Source: Hoeflea sp. BAL378 (lineage in GTDB: Bacteria > Pseudomonadota > Alphaproteobacteria > Rhizobiales > Rhizobiaceae). Taken from it: 37,234 nt of DNA. This document shows, piece after piece, positions 33,398 to 37,234 of this stretch; the first letter of the stretch is position 1, and the number at the start of each line of letters is the position of its first letter. Where the stretch lies: NCBI RefSeq assembly GCF_000759435.1, contig NZ_JRJG01000076.1, positions 1 through 37,234 of the forward strand, read 5' to 3'. The translations under genes were made by a program, and so were the position numbers. A model generated the notes under the pieces. The model made no database searches and was not told the DNA's origin. It saw nothing but the letters and a program-made list of their open reading frames with translations.

Positions 33398-34434
33398 GCG
33401 AAGCCGACCGCATCATCTCCCCCGACAAGCGCGGCGAGGACTTCGACACCACGCTCCGTCCGCAATCGCTCGACGAGTTCACCGGCCAGGCCGAGGCGCG
33501 GGCCAATCTCAAGGTGTTCATCGAGGCGGCCAAGGGCCGCGGCGAGGCGCTCGACCACGTGCTGTTCGTCGGCCCCCCCGGGCTCGGCAAGACCACGCTG
33601 GCGCAGATCATGGCCAAGGAGCTCGGCGTCAATTTCCGCTCCACCTCCGGCCCGGTGATCGCCAAGGCCGGCGATCTCGCGGCCCTTCTGACCAATCTCG
33701 AGGACCGCGACGTGCTGTTCATCGACGAGATCCACCGGCTGAGCCCGGCGGTCGAGGAAATCCTCTATCCGGCGATGGAGGATTTCCAGCTCGACCTGAT
33801 CATCGGCGAGGGGCCTGCAGCGCGCTCGGTCAAGATCGATCTGTCGCGCTTCACGCTGGTGGCCGCCACCACGCGGCTCGGGCTGCTGACCACGCCGCTC
33901 AGGGACCGCTTCGGCATTCCGGTGCGGCTGCAGTTCTACACCGTGGCCGAACTCGAATCGATCGTGCGCCGCGGCGCGCGCATCATGGGGCTCCCGATCA
34001 CCGAAGACGGCGCGCTCGAGATCGCCCGCCGCTCGCGCGGCACGCCGCGCATCGCCGGACGACTTCTCCGGCGCGTGCGCGACTTCGCCGAGGTGGCCAG
34101 GGTCGAGGCCGTCACCAAGACCATCGCCGACGAGGCGCTGACCCGGCTCCTGGTCGACAATATGGGCCTCGACCAGCTCGACAAGCGCTATCTCAACATG
34201 ATCGCCGTCAATTTCGGCGGCGGGCCTGTGGGCATCGAGACCATCGCCGCGGGCCTTTCGGAGCCGCGCGACGCGATCGAGGACATCATCGAGCCCTACA
34301 TGATCCAGCAGGGCTTTATCCAGCGCACGCCGCGCGGCCGGGTGCTGACGGGCAGCGCCTGGAAGCATCTCGGCCTGCAGCCGCCGAGCGACATGGAAGC
34401 CGCACAGTTCCGGCTGACACTCGAGGACGAGTGA
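33394..34434 (+). CDS. ruvB: Holliday junction branch migration ATPase RuvB
   Basis: A 346-residue AAA+ motor. Walker [10 protein letters not shown] is at 60-68, Walker B LFIDEIHR has Asp111-Glu112, sensor 1 is in [11 protein letters not shown], and the arginine-finger/sensor 2 region is in [20 protein letters not shown]-terminal winged helix binds DNA (from about 270, [18 protein letters not shown]). Two RuvB hexamers pump DNA through the RuvA-held junction. The start overlaps the second PIN toxin by four bases (ATGA). Confidence 0.97.
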   Translation: MSEADRIISPDKRGEDFDTTLRPQSLDEFTGQAEARANLKVFIEAAKGRGEALDHVLFVGPPGLGKTTLAQIMAKELGVNFRSTSGPVIAKAGDLAALLTNLEDRDVLFIDEIHRLSPAVEEILYPAMEDFQLDLIIGEGPAARSVKIDLSRFTLVAATTRLGLLTTPLRDRFGIPVRLQFYTVAELESIVRRGARIMGLPITEDGALEIARRSRGTPRIAGRLLRRVRDFAEVARVEAVTKTIADEALTRLLVDNMGLDQLDKRYLNMIAVNFGGGPVGIETIAAGLSEPRDAIEDIIEPYMIQQGFIQRTPRGRVLTGSAWKHLGLQPPSDMEAAQFRLTLEDE

Positions 34435-35334
34435 GTGATCACACGGCGTGGTCTTCTCAAGTTGCTTGGCGCCGGATTCCTCACTTTGGTGGCGACAGCG
34501 GCCTATCCATTTGCAGAGGTTTTCGGAAAGCCGCGCATCACGACATATGCCCTGACCCCTCCCGGCTGGCCGGCGGGCCTCAAGCTGCGGGCGGCCGTGA
34601 TTGCCGACATTCATGCCTGTGAGCCGTGGATGACGGTGTCGCGGATCGAGGCCATCTGCCGGCAGGCGATGGACCTCGAGCCGGACATCATCCTGCTTCT
34701 GGGAGACTATGTGTCCGGCACCAAGCTTGTCACGGGGACGGTGGATTCCTCCGAATGGTCGGCGGCGCTTGGCGCTTTGCGAGCCCCTCTAGGTGTTCAC
34801 GCCATTCTCGGCAATCACGATTACTGGCACGACCTGACCTTTCAACGGGACCAGACTGCGGTTCCGTTCGTCGTGGATGCCTTGCAGGGCTCGGGAATCG
34901 CGACCTACGTGAACCAGGCCGTGCGCATCGAGAAGGGCGGGCACGGTTTCTGGCTTGCCGGCCTCGGCGATCAGCTCGCCTTGCTGCCCGGTGCAGCCCA
35001 TGGCCGTGGCAGCATGCGAGGGATCGATGATCTCGATGCAGCCCTGGCCGGCATCCCCGATGGCGAAGCTGTCGTGCTGATGGCCCACGAGCCGGACATA
35101 TTTCCGCCGGTGGACCCTAGGGTCAGCCTGACCTTGTGCGGACATACCCATGGCGGCCAGCTCAACCTGTTCGGATGGCGCCCGTTTTCGGCATCCAGGG
35201 GATCCGCGAGATTTCCGGCCGGTCATTTCGCCGTCGACGGCCGCGAGCTCATTGTCTCGCGCGGGCTCGGGTGCTCCGTTCTGCCGCTGCGAATCGGCGC
35301 CTATCCCGAAATCCTCCTGCTCGATCTGGGGTGA
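34435..35334 (+). CDS. Metallophosphoesterase with Tat-like signal (YaeI-type)
   Basis: A 299-residue calcineurin-like phosphoesterase. The N-terminus MITRRGLLKLLGAGFLTLVA has twin arginines followed by a hydrophobic core, consistent with Tat export or membrane anchoring. Metal-site motifs are IADIHAC near 59, LLLGDYVSG near 84, ILGNHDYWHD near 124, and LCGHTHGGQLNLFGW near 236. YaeI-like members act on lipid or nucleotide phosphates. GTG 34435 directly follows the ruvB stop, with GAGGA 7 bases upstream, so it is co-transcribed with ruvB. Base composition is somewhat less GC-biased than in its neighbours. Confidence 0.92.
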   Translation: MITRRGLLKLLGAGFLTLVATAAYPFAEVFGKPRITTYALTPPGWPAGLKLRAAVIADIHACEPWMTVSRIEAICRQAMDLEPDIILLLGDYVSGTKLVTGTVDSSEWSAALGALRAPLGVHAILGNHDYWHDLTFQRDQTAVPFVVDALQGSGIATYVNQAVRIEKGGHGFWLAGLGDQLALLPGAAHGRGSMRGIDDLDAALAGIPDGEAVVLMAHEPDIFPPVDPRVSLTLCGHTHGGQLNLFGWRPFSASRGSARFPAGHFAVDGRELIVSRGLGCSVLPLRIGAYPEILLLDLG

Positions 35335-35337
35335 GCC

Positions 35338-35893
35338 ATGTCTCGAGCCGCACGCACCCGGATACGCATCAAGCCGAAGAAAGGCCCTGTCTTCCAGATG
35401 CGCATCGCCGGTCTCGGCTTCTGCAACGGCCACGTGCTCGTTCATCGGGCGAAGCACGAGGCGTTCTGGACCTTTCCCGGGGGCGGCGCGGAAATCGGCG
35501 AGACCAGCCGCGACACCCTTGTCCGCGAGATGGAGGAGGAACTGGGCCACACCGTCGCCGTCGGCCGCCTGCTCTGGTCGGTCGAGAACTTCTTCGAATA
35601 CGAAGGCCGGTCCTGGCACGAACTGGCGCTCTATTACGTGATGGAGATCCCGCCGGAGTTCCCGTTTTCCGACACGGGCAAAATCGTCCACGAGAACCGC
35701 GACGGCAAGAATCATCTCGAATTCAAAATGGGTGCCCGCCACCCATGCCGCGCTCGCCGAACTCGACATCCCGCCTTACTTCATTGCCTCCGAGATCGAA
35801 AGCCTTCCCGAATCGCCGCGTCATCTCGTGTGGGACGACCGGGATCTCGACAGCGCCGAGAACCGTGCCCGGTTGCGCAAGGGCGGATTTTGA
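35338..35893 (+). pseudogene. NUDIX hydrolase gene with a one-base frameshift
   Basis: The N-terminal part is a good NUDIX domain: the box GGGAEIGETSRDTLVREMEEELG is intact as G-x5-E-x7-RE-x2-EE-x-G (positions about 35480-35550). The frame then runs through HLEFK into an arginine-rich tail that ends at 35967. Skipping one A in the AAAA run at 35725-35728 restores HLEFKWVPATHAALAELDIP and a normal C-terminus ending RLRKGGF with a stop at 35891-35893. So one extra A breaks the gene, or it is an assembly error. NUDIX enzymes cleave nucleoside diphosphates linked to another group; the substrate is unknown. It starts 3 bases after the phosphoesterase gene. Confidence 0.78.
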
Positions 35894-35902
35894 ACCTGAC
35901 CC

Positions 35903-37177
35903 TCAGGGCGCCGGCACCAGCCAGCTTGCGTCGATATCGGATGGCCTTGTGCCGCCCGCCAGCCTGAGGTTGAGTTCGAAATCCGAAAGCAGGGCGCGGA
36001 TCACCTCGCTCACGCCCTCTTCGCCGGCGAGCGCCAGCCCGTAGGCATAGGGCCGGCCAATGGCGACCGCGGAGGCGCCGAGCGCCAGCGCCTTGATCAT
36101 GTCGGCGCCGCTCCTCACGCCCGAATCGAGGATCAGCGGAATCCGCCCCTTCACCGCCCCGGCGATCGCCGGGAGTGCTGCGATGGTCGAGATCGCGCCG
36201 TCCACCTGCCGGCCGCCATGGTTGGAGACGATCAGGCCGTCCACGCCCTCGTCGACGGCGCGCGCGGCTTCCTCCGGGTGCAGCACGCCCTTGAGCAGGA
36301 TCGGCAGGCTCGTGTAGCCGCGCAGCCGGGCGATATGCTCCCAGTTGAGCGTCGGGTTGGTGTAGATGCCGGTGAACAGCTTCACCGCCTTCTGCGCCCG
36401 GCCCGATTTGAGATTGTCGAGCGGGCTACCGGGATGGGCGGTGAGCATCTGCCACAGCGTCGACAGCGAATTGAAGTTCACCCTGGGCCTGGGCGCATCC
36501 GGATCGGCGGGCATTTCCTCGACCAGCCGCTGGAACACCGGGTCGGAGGTGTATTGCGCGATGCCCTTGCCGCGCAGGAAGGGCAGATAGGCGAGATCGA
36601 GGTCCCTGACCCGCCAGCCCAGCATCTTGGTGTCGAGCGTGACGACGATGGCCGAGCAGCCGCAGGCCTCGGCCCGCGCCACCAGGCTCTTGACCAGCTC
36701 CTCCTCGCGCGACCAGTAGAGCTGGAACCAGCGTGGTGCGTCGCCCATGGCCTTGGCCACCTCTTCCATCGGGCGGCTTGCCTGGTTGGAGAGGATCAGC
36801 GGCACGCCGTGCCCGGCCGCGGCGCGGCCGACCGCCAGGTCGCTGTCGCGATGGGCCAGTTCCATCACACCCAGCGGCGCGAGGAACAGCGGCGCCGGCA
36901 GGTCCATGCCGAACAACCTGACCGAAAGGTCCGCCTCGCTCACATCGTTGAGCATGCGCGGCACGATCCGCCAGCGGTCGAAATCCCTGCGGTTGGCCGC
37001 CACCGTCCGCCCGGCGCCGGCGCCGCCGGCGATATAGGCGAAGGCCTCCGCCGAGAGCCGCTTCTCCGCCGCGCGCTCGAGGCCGTCCGCGTCGAGCGGC
37101 ACGGGCGGGCGCTTTCCCGCGACGCCGGCGAGATAGATGGATCGCTGGTGCGCCAGTGCGGATGGCGGTGTGGTCAT
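35903..37177 (-). CDS. FMN-dependent alpha-hydroxy acid oxidase (lactate monooxygenase-like)
   Basis: A 424-residue TIM-barrel flavoprotein of the glycolate oxidase/lactate dehydrogenase family. The N-terminal FAYIAGGAGAGRTVAANR, PLFLAPLGVMELAHRD (FMN contact), WFQLYWSREEE, VTLDTKMLGWRVRDL, the flavin-contacting Lys in LPILLKGVL, and the catalytic His in VSNHGGRQVDGA are all present. The length and the extended loop 4 (residues about 205-285) are closest to lactate 2-monooxygenase-like members. The physiological substrate is not certain. ATG 37177 has GGAGGAG 6 bases upstream; the frame stays open to 37228 without support. Confidence 0.93.
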   Translation of the reverse strand: MTTPPSALAHQRSIYLAGVAGKRPPVPLDADGLERAAEKRLSAEAFAYIAGGAGAGRTVAANRRDFDRWRIVPRMLNDVSEADLSVRLFGMDLPAPLFLAPLGVMELAHRDSDLAVGRAAAGHGVPLILSNQASRPMEEVAKAMGDAPRWFQLYWSREEELVKSLVARAEACGCSAIVVTLDTKMLGWRVRDLDLAYLPFLRGKGIAQYTSDPVFQRLVEEMPADPDAPRPRVNFNSLSTLWQMLTAHPGSPLDNLKSGRAQKAVKLFTGIYTNPTLNWEHIARLRGYTSLPILLKGVLHPEEAARAVDEGVDGLIVSNHGGRQVDGAISTIAALPAIAGAVKGRIPLILDSGVRSGADMIKALALGASAVAIGRPYAYGLALAGEEGVSEVIRALLSDFELNLRLAGGTRPSDIDASWLVPAP

Positions 37178-37234
37178 GGCAGGCTCCTCCTCGCGGGCGA
37201 GCCTAATCCAAGCCGCGGGCGCTTCCAACCGGCC

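Noticed and set aside
35720-35735. Programmed ribosomal frameshifting in the NUDIX gene
   Set aside because: Only four A residues are present, with no slippery heptamer, no stimulatory Shine-Dalgarno-like element or stem-loop seen. A simple insertion or sequencing error explains it better.

Overview
The window is a GC-rich chromosomal segment of an alphaproteobacterium, most likely Hyphomicrobiales (Rhizobiales), in the broad Rhizobiaceae/Phyllobacteriaceae area. The signs are the order transketolase, gap, pgk, class I aldolase; the alphaproteobacterial families DUF1192, DUF4164 and RcdA/DUF1465; zapA close to 6S RNA and 5-formyl-THF cyclo-ligase; and the series ymdB-like, yebC, ruvCAB. I cannot name the genus. 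Most genes are housekeeping genes. No phage, IS element, CRISPR array, tRNA or rRNA was seen.

Layout. 1-4.4 kb (+): the end of a Sel1-repeat protein, efp, an inositol monophosphatase, and a non-flagellar MotA/MotB-like pair. 4.4-8.2 kb (-): a PhnD-like binding protein coupled to a fatty acid desaturase, and an MsbA-type ABC exporter. 8.3-10 kb: rpmE (+), then rcdA (-) and DUF1192 (-). Between rcdA and DUF1192 lie two perfect CtrA boxes and a possible CtrA-driven small RNA. 10-13.3 kb: a quinone oxidoreductase (+), an MFS transporter (-), a tiny membrane protein (+) and an SGNH hydrolase (-). 13.4-20.9 kb (-): the sugar-phosphate cluster tkt, gap, a K+/H+ antiporter, pgk and a class I aldolase, the last with a tandem palindromic operator. 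21.1-26.7 kb: DUF4164, zapA, 6S RNA, cyclo-ligase and a YmdB-like phosphoesterase on +. A surface-lipoprotein/Slam pair and a single-domain LuxR-type regulator on - are inserted among them. 26.7-30.7 kb: a TPR/metallo-beta-lactamase-fold pair (-), a GFA-family protein (-), yebC (+) and a luciferase-like monooxygenase (-). 30.8-35.9 kb (+): ruvC-[antitoxin-PIN]-ruvA-[antitoxin-PIN]-ruvB, a phosphoesterase and a frameshifted NUDIX gene. 35.9-37.2 kb (-): an FMN-dependent alpha-hydroxy acid oxidase.

The most notable structures are these. (1) Two different AbrB/PIN toxin-antitoxin modules split the ruvCAB operon. In each the toxin stop codon overlaps the start of the next ruv gene (ATGA), and each module has its own promoter and palindromic operator. 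(2) A Slam-type outer-membrane barrel and a TbpB-like lipoprotein are inserted next to a structurally recognisable 6S RNA gene. (3) The gene for RcdA, an adaptor for CtrA degradation, has two perfect TTAA-N7-TTAA CtrA boxes upstream. One sits exactly at -35 of a promoter for a short transcript that ends at a strong terminator and carries a CCUCCC anti-Shine-Dalgarno motif.
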